Assembly (NCBI RefSeq): GCF_017830045.1
Contig: NZ_JAEDXU010000001.1
Span: 776,898 to 840,897, forward strand
Length of the DNA stretch: 64,000 nucleotides
Source of the DNA: Enterococcus larvae
Lineage (GTDB): Bacteria; Bacillota; Bacilli; Lactobacillales; Enterococcaceae
Direction: 5' to 3'
Shown piece after piece: positions 49,425 through 58,645 of the stretch. The first letter of the stretch is position 1, and every line of letters starts with the position of its first letter. A program made the position numbers and the translations under genes. The notes below the pieces were generated by a model that had not been told where the DNA came from, ran no database searches, and saw only the letters and a program-made list of their open reading frames with translations.

Positions 49425-49442
49425 TTGTGAGATTCATCACAA
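49425..49442. promoter_or_regulatory. CRP/FNR-family operator TTGTGA-N6-TCACAA
   Basis: A perfect 6+6 palindrome centred at 49433.5, that is 41.5 nt upstream of the predicted start at 49392. This is the class II activator position. ArcR-type CRP/FNR regulators of arginine deiminase operons bind TGTGA-N6-TCACA-like sites. Confidence 0.6.
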
Positions 49443-49606
49443 AACAAATGCCGATTTCCACTCTCGATCTGTTGAAAAAGAATGAAATTTCAATATGAAT
49501 TCATAATATTCAGTCAATTCCAAAAAAAATGTATAATCGTTTGTATATTTGCATAAACATTCCTCGTGTTTTTTTTAGGATTCAATAACTTTTAAGATAG
49601 ACAGCA

Positions 49607-49642
49607 ATAAAAAACCGACTTTTTTCAAGTCGGTTTTTTATT
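49607..49642. terminator. Bidirectional-type terminator downstream of the chitinase gene
   Basis: AAAAAACCGACTT-TTTTC-AAGTCGGTTTTTT. It ends chitinase transcription on the minus strand. The stretch 49443-49606 has no other recognisable feature. Confidence 0.85.
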
Positions 49643-49702
49643 ACTATCTATATTTTTATTAGGAGTGAGCGTTCATTCTATGCTTTTTGTTCACACATTA
49701 CA

Positions 49703-52252
49703 TCAAGCATTCTTTTTCTGTTTTTGAATATAGCCAAAGCTCAACAATACACCGATCAGCCCAACAAATCCAAGAAGTCGATAAATATTTTGGCTTTGCT
49801 CCCCAGTTTCAGGATACTTTCCGCCGCCTGGTTTCTTAGTGGTTTCAGCTGCTGCTTCTGTAGTAGTGCTGCCTGTTGTGCTTGTCGATGAAGATGATGT
49901 TGAAGAATCAGATGTCGAGCTGCTGCTTGTCTCTGACGTTGAGCTGGAAGAAGAATCTGTTGTTTCCTCCGGCAGCTTTTCATAAACATAGCTTACCTGC
50001 TGCGTCTCAGCTGTAAATTTACCGACAGCATTTTCCGGTGTTTTTTCCAGTTTATAGCCTGAAAATTCCTTTACTGTTGTCTGGTATTCTGCTCCAACGA
50101 CACCGACAAGCTCCACATCCTCAGCTAATTTAGTTCCTTTGCCATCCACATGACTGATAATTACTTTGCCAGTAACTGCTTCAGGATCGTCTAATGTATA
50201 GGCAATCGAAATACTTTGAGGAGAATATTTGAACACCTCATTGATTGTGGTAGTGGCTGTCTTATATCCCTCCACAGCAGGTGCTGCCATTTCAAGCGTC
50301 GTTCCTACTTCTCCTTGGCGAACAAGTTCTTCCGCCAAAAGCTCATTCTTTTCATTAACTAGACGAATCGCTATTTTTCCCGTACTTTCATAAGAAGCTG
50401 GTAAATCATAAATTTTCTGTGTGCCATATGCCACACCATCTGTCAAAATTCTTTGTTCCAAGTTCAAATAAGTCAAGCGCTTCATATGAGCAAAGTCAGC
50501 ATCTGTATACACCTCAAATGTCACAGTCTCGCCAGGTGCAATAAATGATATTCCTGCTGCCGACAGATCCAATGTTTGAAACGGTTTTACAGAGGTTTTA
50601 GCTGATTTCTCTGCTCCAGCTGACAGGCTGAATGTCTCTCCTGATTCGGAAGGGACAGACAATACAGGATTTTTGATGGTTTTATGATTTTTTTCAACTG
50701 CTTTTAATACACTGTCTGTCTCTGTTAATGTTTCTTCATTTGTGATTGTTACTTTATATCCCTCTGTTCCATTAACTAGAGGCTCTACTTCTGTTTTGAC
50801 TGTCAAAGGCAATGATTCGACCTCATTTACCTGCAGGTCTGTGTCTTTGTATAATCCATTATAGATAGCGGTCGTCAATGTATCCCGCTTCAAACTTTCT
50901 TCATTTGATGGTTTATCCTGAGACTGCATCCAAGTGATTACTCCACCCAGGCCTTTTTCTCGAATGTATTTTGTTTTTTCTGCAATCGACCGCTCACTAT
51001 CATAAGTGAAGAAAACCTTTGATGATTCACTATACATATAAGAAGCTTTTGATTCATCATCCCAGTATTCCGTTAAATCTGGATATTTTTTCTTCAACAA
51101 ATCGAATGAGCGATAAGCCCAGATTCCGCCATTACGTCCACCATCTCCATTGACTAAAGGCTTTTCATTTTCTGCCCCTCTACTCTTGTTCCCATCTGCA
51201 TCAGTTGTCGCAAGAGCTGCACTACCGAACATGCCGGGAAGATTTTCAGGATCAGGGCCATCATTTTCCACATTTCCCCAACCTCTGCTATAGAAAGCAG
51301 CACCAATGACAATTTTTTCCGGTGTTGCTCCATTATTAAGGAAAAAATTCACACTGTCATTCGTACTGAAAGACCAAGGCTGTCCGTTCCCTTGAGGTGC
51401 CTTAGAGCTAGTATACAAACCACTATGATGATTCGTTGTATTTTCCCATGCTCCGTGGATATCATAAGTCATCAAGTTTGCAAAATCGACCACTTCAAAT
51501 ACCCCGGCAATATCCGTTCCCATATTCAGAGTATAAGGTCCTGCCGCTAAAGCAACAGAAAGCTCATAATCCTTTCCGGTTTTCTTGCCTAATGTTTCCA
51601 GACCTGCTCTTAATTCCTTTAGTAAAGTAACAAAGTTCTCACGGTCTTTTTCAGAAGCCTCCGGCGTTCCTTCATCTTCTTTACTATCTACCAAATCCGG
51701 TTGTCTGACACTGCCCGGATACTCCCAGTCAATATCTAAAAAGTCCATTTGGTTGTATTCAACAAACTTGATCAGATTTGAAACAAAATTCTTTCGATAT
51801 GTCTCATTTTGAGCATTCAATGCAAAATCTCCTGATTTCGTCCAGCCGCCAACAGAGATACCAACCTTTAAGTTAGGATTCTTCAGGCGAAGTTCCTGCA
51901 ATCCATTCAGCAAACCTGCATTTGGCGCATACTCGACAACGGTACTTTCTCCCCCAGCTGTTCCTAATGCCGCAAACTCATCCGTCCATTCCAGATTTCC
52001 CTCCACATCAAAATCCAAAAAGGCAAAATTCAAGTGAGTCAGCTTTTCAGCTGGAATATCCTTCGGGAAAAAATTCCCTTCGCTGTCCTCAATTGACCAG
52101 TCACCATAATACATAACATTGCGATAGTCTGACTGTTTACTTTCTGCATGAACGATTTCCCCAGAACCAGTTCCTGTCAATGATGCACTCGTTGTGAATA
52201 ACCCCAAAATAATAGCAAATAACAAAGGAACTATTTTTTTCATTTTATCCAT
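49703..52252 (-). CDS. Wall-anchored GH18 chitinase/endo-N-acetylglucosaminidase
   Basis: An 849-aa surface glycosidase. Signal peptide about 1-36; GH18 barrel about 42-465 with the catalytic DxxDxDxE motif in FLDIDWEYPG and LMTYDIHGAW; a middle region of beta domains; two MucBP-like repeats (about 645-700 and 705-775); a Ser/Thr linker; and a C-terminal sorting signal YPETGE (813-818), hydrophobic helix and KQKKNA tail. It should hydrolyse chitin or GlcNAc-containing glycans at the cell surface. YPETG is a variant of LPxTG. AAGGAG 7 nt upstream supports the first ATG. Confidence 0.92.
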   Translation of the reverse strand: MDKMKKIVPLLFAIILGLFTTSASLTGTGSGEIVHAESKQSDYRNVMYYGDWSIEDSEGNFFPKDIPAEKLTHLNFAFLDFDVEGNLEWTDEFAALGTAGGESTVVEYAPNAGLLNGLQELRLKNPNLKVGISVGGWTKSGDFALNAQNETYRKNFVSNLIKFVEYNQMDFLDIDWEYPGSVRQPDLVDSKEDEGTPEASEKDRENFVTLLKELRAGLETLGKKTGKDYELSVALAAGPYTLNMGTDIAGVFEVVDFANLMTYDIHGAWENTTNHHSGLYTSSKAPQGNGQPWSFSTNDSVNFFLNNGATPEKIVIGAAFYSRGWGNVENDGPDPENLPGMFGSAALATTDADGNKSRGAENEKPLVNGDGGRNGGIWAYRSFDLLKKKYPDLTEYWDDESKASYMYSESSKVFFTYDSERSIAEKTKYIREKGLGGVITWMQSQDKPSNEESLKRDTLTTAIYNGLYKDTDLQVNEVESLPLTVKTEVEPLVNGTEGYKVTITNEETLTETDSVLKAVEKNHKTIKNPVLSVPSESGETFSLSAGAEKSAKTSVKPFQTLDLSAAGISFIAPGETVTFEVYTDADFAHMKRLTYLNLEQRILTDGVAYGTQKIYDLPASYESTGKIAIRLVNEKNELLAEELVRQGEVGTTLEMAAPAVEGYKTATTTINEVFKYSPQSISIAYTLDDPEAVTGKVIISHVDGKGTKLAEDVELVGVVGAEYQTTVKEFSGYKLEKTPENAVGKFTAETQQVSYVYEKLPEETTDSSSSSTSETSSSSTSDSSTSSSSTSTTGSTTTEAAAETTKKPGGGKYPETGEQSQNIYRLLGFVGLIGVLLSFGYIQKQKKNA

Positions 52253-52388
52253 AAATTCTCTCCTTGTATCTTATTGTTTGCGTTTCCAAACTGAGTGTAC
52301 CATATTCAAACGGTTTTTTAAATATTATAATGTAATAAAGTTAATATTTTTTAAATACGAACTCTTTAGAGAGTTTTTACCACAATAA

Positions 52389-52434
52389 AAAACAGAAGCG
52401 AACCTTCTTTAGGGTCAGCTTCTGTCTTAAAAAC
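52389..52434 (-). terminator. Terminator after the 61-aa gene
   Basis: Minus strand AAGACAGAAGC...GCTTCTGTTTTTTATT with an inner GACCC/GGTTC pairing. Confidence 0.7.
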
Positions 52435-52467
52435 AACTATTTCTTTGCATAAAACATTCATCCATCG

Positions 52468-52653
52468 CTACATTAACGCTCCTGTTTTCTCTGATTTTTC
52501 AACAACGATCATCAACTCTTTTACACGGCCGCCGATTTTTTTCGCAAACTGCTCCGCTTGACCAATATCATAAAAGATCAACGCTTCTTCCTTTTTGCGT
52601 GTTCGTCTGCCGCAGCTGTCAATATATCCATGAAAGACTTTCACCGCATACAC
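52468..52653 (-). CDS. Small hypothetical protein, 61 aa
   Basis: The start has an excellent site (AAAGGAGGTGAG). The product MYAVKVFHGYIDSCGRR... is basic, mixed alpha/beta in pattern, without signal or membrane helix, and ends VVEKSEKTGALM. I recognise no family. It has its own terminator and lies between two secreted-protein genes. The 220 nt upstream hold no clear promoter. Confidence 0.6.
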   Translation of the reverse strand: MYAVKVFHGYIDSCGRRTRKKEEALIFYDIGQAEQFAKKIGGRVKELMIVVEKSEKTGALM

Positions 52654-52872
52654 CTTCTCACCTCCTTTATTTGAGATGCTTCCATCACTTTAAAACGGCA
52701 GAAGCACTCTCCTAAGACCGAAGATACATAACTTTGCCATTTGAATCAACTAATACGCTCAAGAATACAGAAAAACGTCATCTTTATAGATAAATTCAGC
52801 ATCCCTACTCAGTTCTTCACTTCAAAAGACTTATTACAGATTCAAGTTAAAACACAGCTGATATGATTATAA

Positions 52873-52913
52873 AAAAAGCACCTCCTACTCCAAAAAGGTC
52901 GAAGGTGCTTCGT
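52873..52913 (-). terminator. Terminator after the metallophosphatase gene
   Basis: Minus strand AAGCACCTTCGACC / GGAGTAGGAGGTGCTT followed by seven T. Confidence 0.8.
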
Positions 52914-52961
52914 TGATCTCGTATCTGTTCTCTCTACTTCTCTTATTGAGCTGAACGAAGA

Positions 52962-55502
52962 TTATTTAGTGATCATATAACTGTCAATTACCTGATAAGC
53001 CGCAGTGTAAACTGTCACTTTCAAGCCGCTGTCAGTTACACTAACTGCGGAAAAGACTGTATTTTCCGGTAGATTATCCTTACCTGTGATATCCCCTGTC
53101 GGCGCCCAGCGAACATCTGTCCAAGCCTTCGGATCTTCCAGCTTATAAGTCTTTTCTCCACTGTTTCTAGAAACCATGTAGATAGTCCCATTTTGACTCG
53201 TTGAAATCACTGAGGTATCTGTCATATTTGTCACAGGCTGCCCATTTTTGATTGGATAGCTGCGGATATAGTTATGGTCATGACCAGACAATACTAGATT
53301 TACGCCCAAGTCTTCCATCACAGGAACAAGCTTCGCTTTAATGTTTTTTGATCCTAATACCGAACTGGATGAGCTTGTCCATTTCCCGCCATACGGACTC
53401 TTATGGAAGGAAACTACGATATACTTCCCTTTTCCGTTCGCTTCCGCTTCTGCTCTCATCCAAGCAATCTGCTTATCGAGATTTGCAGTAGAATCATAGT
53501 TTGAATTAATATTGAAAAATAGGACATCCCCATAAACATATGAATAGTTCAAAGGAAAACCATTGACTGAGTCTACATTGAAAACAGACTGATAGAAGGA
53601 CTCACTCGTTTTATACTCATGATTTCCTAACACTGGTAGAAAGGCTGTTCCTGACATCTTAGTTCCCATTGCATTGAAGAAGCTGGTAAAATTGGCTTCG
53701 TTCGGCGTTTCCACCATATCGCCTGTATGGATAACAAGCGATGCATCAGGGAAACGATTCAAGGCTTGATTCAAAGTATTTCCAAAATATGGAGCATAGC
53801 CGGCAATCGAGCTCTGGGAATCTGCCAAATGCAGAAACGTAAACGGCTCTGCCTGTTCAGTATCTGTTGTAAAGCTATAGATTGAGCTATAGTAAGTCGT
53901 TTTAGAACCAGTTTTTGCATTCGTAAAGATATTCCCAACCCTGTATTGATAGGTCGTTCCCGGTGTTAATCCGTCAAGCTGAACTTTACTTGTCGCTTTC
54001 TTGGTAAAGATTTGCTTATTTTTTTCCAATGTACCGGAATATACCTTCCAGTTTTCAGCTGTGAAGGCTGATCCTTCTGGAACAACCTCTACAAATGGCT
54101 GACTAAATGTCATCGTTGTATCTGTCTGCCAGCTGATTGAACGAGTAGTTTTCGCATCTGTACCAAACGCATTATTCAATGCATAGAGTGTCAGCTCTTT
54201 CGCTTCACGTTCAGGTGTTGCAGAATGATTGATTTCAAAGAAGTCAACCTGCTCACCATCAACTGTTAAGGCTGTAACTTCAATTTTTTCTGCTGTAACC
54301 TGAATGTTTGTGTACATTTTTTTCTCAGCAAGCTTCTTTTCTCCGCTGCTGCTGAAATCACTGGCTACGTTGATCCATTCACGTTTGCTGGAATTGCCAG
54401 CTTTCTGCTCAATTCCGGAAGCTCCCGGCGAAACATAGATTGTTCCATCCTGTGCAGCAATCGTTTGATTACTTGGATAATCAGAAAGCACTGTACCATT
54501 TTTCACTGGATAAGAACGTTGATAAGCCGCCTCATTTCCTTGAATAACTAGATGGATACCTAAGTTGGCAAAAGCTTCTTCCAGTTTCTTTTTGATTGTC
54601 GATGTATTTGAAGAAGCGCCATAAAAGCTGTCACCGATCGAAACGATCTTCCATTTATTCTGTCCTTTAGCTGCTACCTCTTCACCTAACCATTTGATAT
54701 GACTAGTAATATTTGCAGTAGAGGTCAGCTTAGTGTTCAACTGTAGAAATAGTGCATCTCCATAGACGAAGGAAGAATTTGCCATGTCATTTCCTGATGC
54801 TGCTAGATTATGATTCAGCATGAATGCCTTATTGCTTGATCCTGTTGACAGAGTCGAAGCAACTAACGGATAGTTTTCGTAGGTACTTCCTGCCTGTTGG
54901 AAATACCCATTCCAATAGGCTTCAGAGGAAAGCGAGCTATTCGCTTGCCCAGTATGCATAATAAAAGCTGATTCCGGATATTTTGCAACTGCTGTATTTA
55001 ATGTGTTCCCATAAAAATTCTGGTACGAAGATGTTGTTCGATAATTCGCATCTGAAGCGGCAATAAATGAAAAGCTGTTTGTCGCTGCTTTTGTTGTAAA
55101 TGAATATTCCTTTGAAACTGCTCCAGTAACATCATCAACGATTCGATAGCTGTAGGTTGTTCCTTGTATCAGATTATTGATATCTGCTTTGTGGTAAGAG
55201 ATCTTGCTGCTTTTAGTTGCTGCAGCTGAAACTTTTTTGTTCGTTTCAAGGTTGAAGCTTTCATCTGCCAAGTAATAGTAGATCGTTGTTTCCGGCTGAG
55301 CATCGCGACTAGAACTGACCTCTGCAGTTCGATAGTTCAAGTGCACTGTAGAAGCAGCATCATCTCTTAACGCTTGATTTAGATTATAAATCGGTAGTTC
55401 AACTGCTTGCGCAGAATAATCGCCTGAAAACGAGAATACCGACAACGAAAATAGAACACTAACTATCCCCATTTTCCTCTTATTCCTTGTTTTTTTAATC
55501 AC
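52962..55502 (-). CDS. Secreted tandem metallophosphatase with a degenerate first copy
   Basis: An 846-aa protein with signal peptide (cut after AQA33) and two homologous units, each a fibronectin-like purple acid phosphatase N-domain plus a calcineurin-type domain (about 35-430 and 435-846). Unit 2 keeps the metal motifs ADSQ, HTGDMVE, GNHEY, FHKSPYGG and GHDHNYIRS. In unit 1 the matching positions read ASDAN, HTGQANS, no GNHE, IGDSFYGA and QGNEAAYQRS, so it should be inactive. Start is GTG with GGGGAG at 6 nt. No LPxTG or wall domain is seen, so the protein is probably released. Substrate unknown. Confidence 0.88.
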   Translation of the reverse strand: MIKKTRNKRKMGIVSVLFSLSVFSFSGDYSAQAVELPIYNLNQALRDDAASTVHLNYRTAEVSSSRDAQPETTIYYYLADESFNLETNKKVSAAATKSSKISYHKADINNLIQGTTYSYRIVDDVTGAVSKEYSFTTKAATNSFSFIAASDANYRTTSSYQNFYGNTLNTAVAKYPESAFIMHTGQANSSLSSEAYWNGYFQQAGSTYENYPLVASTLSTGSSNKAFMLNHNLAASGNDMANSSFVYGDALFLQLNTKLTSTANITSHIKWLGEEVAAKGQNKWKIVSIGDSFYGASSNTSTIKKKLEEAFANLGIHLVIQGNEAAYQRSYPVKNGTVLSDYPSNQTIAAQDGTIYVSPGASGIEQKAGNSSKREWINVASDFSSSGEKKLAEKKMYTNIQVTAEKIEVTALTVDGEQVDFFEINHSATPEREAKELTLYALNNAFGTDAKTTRSISWQTDTTMTFSQPFVEVVPEGSAFTAENWKVYSGTLEKNKQIFTKKATSKVQLDGLTPGTTYQYRVGNIFTNAKTGSKTTYYSSIYSFTTDTEQAEPFTFLHLADSQSSIAGYAPYFGNTLNQALNRFPDASLVIHTGDMVETPNEANFTSFFNAMGTKMSGTAFLPVLGNHEYKTSESFYQSVFNVDSVNGFPLNYSYVYGDVLFFNINSNYDSTANLDKQIAWMRAEAEANGKGKYIVVSFHKSPYGGKWTSSSSSVLGSKNIKAKLVPVMEDLGVNLVLSGHDHNYIRSYPIKNGQPVTNMTDTSVISTSQNGTIYMVSRNSGEKTYKLEDPKAWTDVRWAPTGDITGKDNLPENTVFSAVSVTDSGLKVTVYTAAYQVIDSYMITK

Positions 55503-55902
55503 TCTTTTCTCCCCATTCCCTTACTGTTTTCACTCACTGCAAATCTAAATGAGTTCTTGAATGCCGCTCCTCTTATAGCTTCTAATACCTTAAAAATAAT
55601 AGGAAGTCAGCACTACCTCAATGATAGCAGATAATCCATGTTTTATTAACATAAAATCACGATTGTTTTTTTATTTTCAGATAAAAAACGAATAAATATC
55701 GATAAAAAGAGGATTTAGATCATTTTCCAGTATATATTTAAAAAAAGACAATAAAGAGACCTTCAGTTTCATCTGTTTTGCTTAGGTTTTACCAAATCTG
55801 ATTTTGTTCCGCCCACACAGCCTTTCTTTACATAGTTAAAGTATTGCTTTATTCCTTTAATGGGCTATACTCTAATTAAATTCACTAATTGGAGGGAGCT
55901 TT
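55503..55902. other. 400-nt intergenic stretch
   Basis: Divergent gap between the phosphatase and the 126-aa gene. It is AT-rich, with no open frame of note and no strong hairpin. Promoters for both sides must lie here, but none is convincing. Confidence 0.5.
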
Positions 55903-56283
55903 ATGTTTAAACGAGAAGTTGATTCATTCAAAAGAATGATTATCCCGGCAAATAATCAGCGTTACCTGAGTACACCTAAGAAAAATTATGAGAAATTTGG
56001 AAAAACGATAGAACGCTCATCAGATAATCCATTTATAACCCCAGATGGTCAATATATTGATGATTTTTTTGCTTTATTTGAAAAAGGAAAACCAGACATC
56101 CTTTTCTCCGAGAAATTAATGCAGCTGGGCGAATGGCAGGATTATGGGTCTAAGCTTTATCGATTGAATACAACATATTCAGTAGAAGAAGTGAAAGCAC
56201 TCCTTGTGAGTGAATTAGAAATCAATCCCAAAGAAGTTCTTGTAACTACATCAATCTCAGGTCATTTCCATCGATCAAGCTAA
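55903..56283 (+). CDS. Hypothetical protein, 126 aa
   Basis: Good ribosome site (TTGGAGGGAGC). A soluble protein with the segment TPDGQYIDDFFALFEKGKPDILFSE in the middle and VEEVKALLVSELEINPKEVLVTTSISGHFHRSS at the end. No signal, membrane helix or known motif. It stands alone between divergent and converging neighbours. Function unknown. Confidence 0.65.
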   Translation: MFKREVDSFKRMIIPANNQRYLSTPKKNYEKFGKTIERSSDNPFITPDGQYIDDFFALFEKGKPDILFSEKLMQLGEWQDYGSKLYRLNTTYSVEEVKALLVSELEINPKEVLVTTSISGHFHRSS

Positions 56284-56404
56284 CGATTGATTTGTTTTCA
56301 TTTGTTCTTCTATTCTGCTTTGTTCTCTTCTATCTTGATCTTTAGAGCTTGACTCAACATCCTGTTGCCGTCTCCTTTGAAAAACAACTGAACATTTAGA
56401 GAAA

Positions 56405-56443
56405 ATAAAAAAGCTAGAACCCTTATCATATAAGGATTCTAGC
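56405..56443 (-). terminator. Terminator of the rplU-prp-rpmA operon
   Basis: GCTAGAATCCTTAT/ATAAGGGTTCTAGC hairpin and a T run on the minus strand, 16 nt after rpmA. Confidence 0.9.
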
Positions 56444-56458
56444 CATATCTTTAAAAGA

Positions 56459-56743
56459 TTAGTTAGCTACTGGGTATACTGATACTTGTTTTTTGTCGCG
56501 GCCTTTACGTTCGAAACGTACAACTCCGTCAACTTTTGCAAACAATGTATCATCTCCACCGATACCAACGTTAGCACCTGGATAAATTTTAGTTCCGCGT
56601 TGACGGTATAAAATTGAACCACCTGTAACTGTTTGGCCATCAGCACTTTTCGCGCCTAGACGTTTAGATTCAGAATCACGTCCGTTGGAAGTAGAACCTC
56701 CACCTTTTTTATGGGCAAAAAACTGTAAGTTAATTTTTAACAT
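56459..56743 (-). CDS. rpmA: 50S ribosomal protein L27 with Prp-cleaved N-terminal extension
   Basis: A 94-aa ribosomal protein near the peptidyl-transferase centre. It begins [16 protein letters not shown]: in Bacillota the first nine residues are removed after FF by the protease Prp, exposing the functional N terminus. The prp gene is directly upstream. AGGAGGTG at 7 nt selects the ATG at 56743 over an earlier in-frame start. Confidence 0.97.
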   Translation of the reverse strand: MLKINLQFFAHKKGGGSTSNGRDSESKRLGAKSADGQTVTGGSILYRQRGTKIYPGANVGIGGDDTLFAKVDGVVRFERKGRDKKQVSVYPVAN

Positions 56744-56756
56744 ATGATCGCACCTC

Positions 56757-57095
56757 CTAATTTTCAGTAATAATTTGAATGAACGCCGAATGCTCTTCTT
56801 CAATCCCTTGAAGGCCTATCAAAAGACTTTCAAGCAAAATCTGAGAGATATTCGTCTGTTCCTGATTTACATCAAAAATCGTTTCCACGTACATGTAGCC
56901 TTCTTCAACTTCATCCATATCAACAATGGGCTGAAATCCAGCTAAAGCCTCGATCCCATTTACCGTATTAAAGGCAAGAATCGAAACAGCAGCACAGATG
57001 ATATCCTCACCATGTTCGGCTGCCATGGCATGTCCGCTTAACTCAAATGAAACAATCATTCCTGCTTCATTTCGTTTGAAAGAACCTTTAATCAT
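56757..57095 (-). CDS. prp: Ribosomal-processing cysteine protease Prp (YsxB)
   Basis: A 112-aa cysteine protease that trims the L27 leader. Catalytic His22 ([10 protein letters not shown]) and Cys34 (DIICAAVS) are in the known positions. Always encoded between rplU and rpmA in Bacillota, as here. Confidence 0.95.
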   Translation of the reverse strand: MIKGSFKRNEAGMIVSFELSGHAMAAEHGEDIICAAVSILAFNTVNGIEALAGFQPIVDMDEVEEGYMYVETIFDVNQEQTNISQILLESLLIGLQGIEEEHSAFIQIITEN

Positions 57096-57128
57096 AAGTT
57101 AGGCCTTCTTTCCTGTCAATACAAGTAA

Positions 57129-57437
57129 TTAAGCATTGATTGCTTCAATAACTACTTTTGTATATGGTTGACGGTGACCTTGTTTACGATGGGTATGTTT
57201 TTTCGGTTTGTATTTGTAAGTAACCACTTTTTTCTGTTTGCCGTGTTTTTCAACAGTTCCTTCAACTGTTGCACCTGCAACTGTTGGAGCTCCTACTTTC
57301 GTAGATTCGCCACCAACTAGGATCACCTCTTCAAAAACAACTTTTTCGCCAGCTTCTACGTCTAACTTTTCAACGTAAATTGCTTGACCTACTTCAACTT
57401 TAACTTGTTTACCACCAGTTTTGATAATTGCGTACAT
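57129..57437 (-). CDS. rplU: 50S ribosomal protein L21
   Basis: A 102-aa protein starting [17 protein letters not shown], with the RNA-binding [18 protein letters not shown]-terminal part. First gene of the rplU-prp-rpmA operon. AGGAGG lies 11 nt from this ATG; an upstream in-frame codon at 57449 is less likely. Confidence 0.97.
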   Translation of the reverse strand: MYAIIKTGGKQVKVEVGQAIYVEKLDVEAGEKVVFEEVILVGGESTKVGAPTVAGATVEGTVEKHGKQKKVVTYKYKPKKHTHRKQGHRQPYTKVVIEAINA

Positions 57438-57449
57438 GCTATACAGCAC

Positions 57450-57547
57450 CTCCTTCTTCTAGACTTAGACTCGCCATCCCAAGTGACAAAAATGTACTTA
57501 CATGACTTGTTCTGAGCGGTTGTAGCTGTGGAGACCACAATTACAAC
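57450..57547 (-). promoter_or_regulatory. Probable L21 leader (autoregulatory)
   Basis: A compact structured leader with hairpin GTTGTA-GTGG/CCAC-TACAAC (57547-57519), then CCGCTCAGAAC, GTCATGTAAGTACA and TCACTTGGGATGGCGAG before the ribosome site. Position and general form fit the L21 leader element of Bacillota; I could not compare it with a covariance model. Confidence 0.5.
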
Positions 57548-57727
57548 ATTAATATCATACCAAAAACCTTCTATACAGTCAATGAAAACTTCCAGAAAAA
57601 CGAATCATTTCCATGTCTTTATCCCCTTTCTAACTTTTGAACTGACCCATATTTTTTCGCAGTTTTCTTCTCCCTATGATAAAATAGATACTTGTATTTA
57701 TTTGAAATCAAAATCAAGGAGGAGTTC

Positions 57728-58033
57728 ATGATGAAAGGGTCTTATTTTGACGGAGGGCTTGGTAGTTATATTATTACTGCTATTATTGCTAGTCTTATCA
57801 CCGGTCTTACGTTTGGTATTTGTGCACCATGGGGAATCTGCATGATGTATCGTTGGAAAATCGAGCACACAGTGATTGACGGTCGTCGTTGTCAATTCAC
57901 TGGTACAGCAGTTGGACTATTCGGCAGCTGGATCAAATGGCTGCTGCTGACGATCATCACATTGGGGATCTATAGCTTCTGGCTGAATATCAAGCTGGAG
58001 CAATGGAAAGTCAGCCATACTACATTTTATTAA
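57728..58033 (+). CDS. DUF898-type (YjgN-like) membrane protein
   Basis: A 101-aa protein with two membrane segments: GSYIITAIIASLITGLTFGICAPW and WIKWLLLTIITLGIYSFWL. Repeats of FDGG, RRCQFTGTA and GIYSFW are typical of the DUF898 family of unknown role; the end reads EQWKVSHT. AAGGAGG precedes ATGATG, so the start is 57728 or 57731. Confidence 0.75.
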   Translation: MMKGSYFDGGLGSYIITAIIASLITGLTFGICAPWGICMMYRWKIEHTVIDGRRCQFTGTAVGLFGSWIKWLLLTIITLGIYSFWLNIKLEQWKVSHTTFY

Positions 58034-58045
58034 TCAACGGATAAA

Positions 58046-58106
58046 AGCTATGGTGATGCAAAGCTGTATCGATGAAGAAACAGCTTTGCATCACAGATTC
58101 ATAGCT
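58046..58106 (+). other. Very stable hairpin after the DUF898 gene
   Basis: A perfect 15-bp stem GTGATGCAAAGCTGT/ACAGCTTTGCATCAC with a 12-nt loop, extended by AGCTATG/CATAGCT across a bulge. No clean T run follows, so a terminator role is possible but not proven. 58107-58347 shows nothing else. Confidence 0.6.
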
Positions 58107-58347
58107 CTGAACCTACTCATTTTCTTTTATTCCCTACTATATAATAACGTTGACTCTTTTCTATTTAGAGGCGAATTTGTCAGCTGTTTCAACTATGAAT
58201 CAATCTTCAAAAAAATAGTTATTTTTAAAGTGAAATTTTCCCTTGCAAGAGACTCGCTTTTTTGTTAAGATATTGATGTTGCTGATTTACAGGTAAGTCA
58301 TTTTATGTGTTTATCCCAACACTATAACAGTAGAATAACTACTAACT

Positions 58348-58421
58348 GTGCTAGTAGCTCAGCTGGATAGAGCACTCGCCTTCTAAGCGAGCGGTCGGGG
58401 GTTCGAATCCCTCCTGGCACG
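58348..58421 (+). tRNA. tRNA-Arg (anticodon UCU)
   Basis: A 74-nt cloverleaf: acceptor GTGCTAG/CTGGCAC with discriminator G, D arm GCTCAGCTGGATAGAGC, anticodon stem CTCGC/GCGAG with loop CTTCTAA (anticodon TCT, reads AGA), T arm with GGTTCGAATCC. CCA is not encoded. It marks the left border of the accessory region. Confidence 0.96.
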
Positions 58422-58464
58422 TCATAAACGTTGATGTAAAAATATTTTGGTAATTTTTTAATTT

Positions 58465-58607
58465 GTTAGCAAATTGAATTTTTTTGTTAATGTTTTCCTA
58501 ACAAATCTGTTAGTTGATTTTAAAATCTGCTAACAGATTTTTTGTTTTCTCGAAAAATCATCAAAATACCTCGTTTCTGCTAACACTTTTGCTAACCAGT
58601 TGCTAAT
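58465..58607. repeat. Cluster of GCTAAC/GTTAGC repeats next to tRNA-Arg
   Basis: Eight copies or near copies within 143 bp: GTTAGC 58465, GTTAAT 58486, CTAACA 58498, TGTTAG 58508, GCTAAC 58529, 58579 and 58591, GCTAAT 58602. Those at 58502-58541 form an AAATCTGTTAG/CTAACAGATTT hairpin followed by T. Such clusters beside a tRNA 3' end can be arm-type integrase sites. Confidence 0.45.
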
Positions 58608-58645
58608 ACATTTTACCTAATCAATTATTTCATAAACCTAACCTA

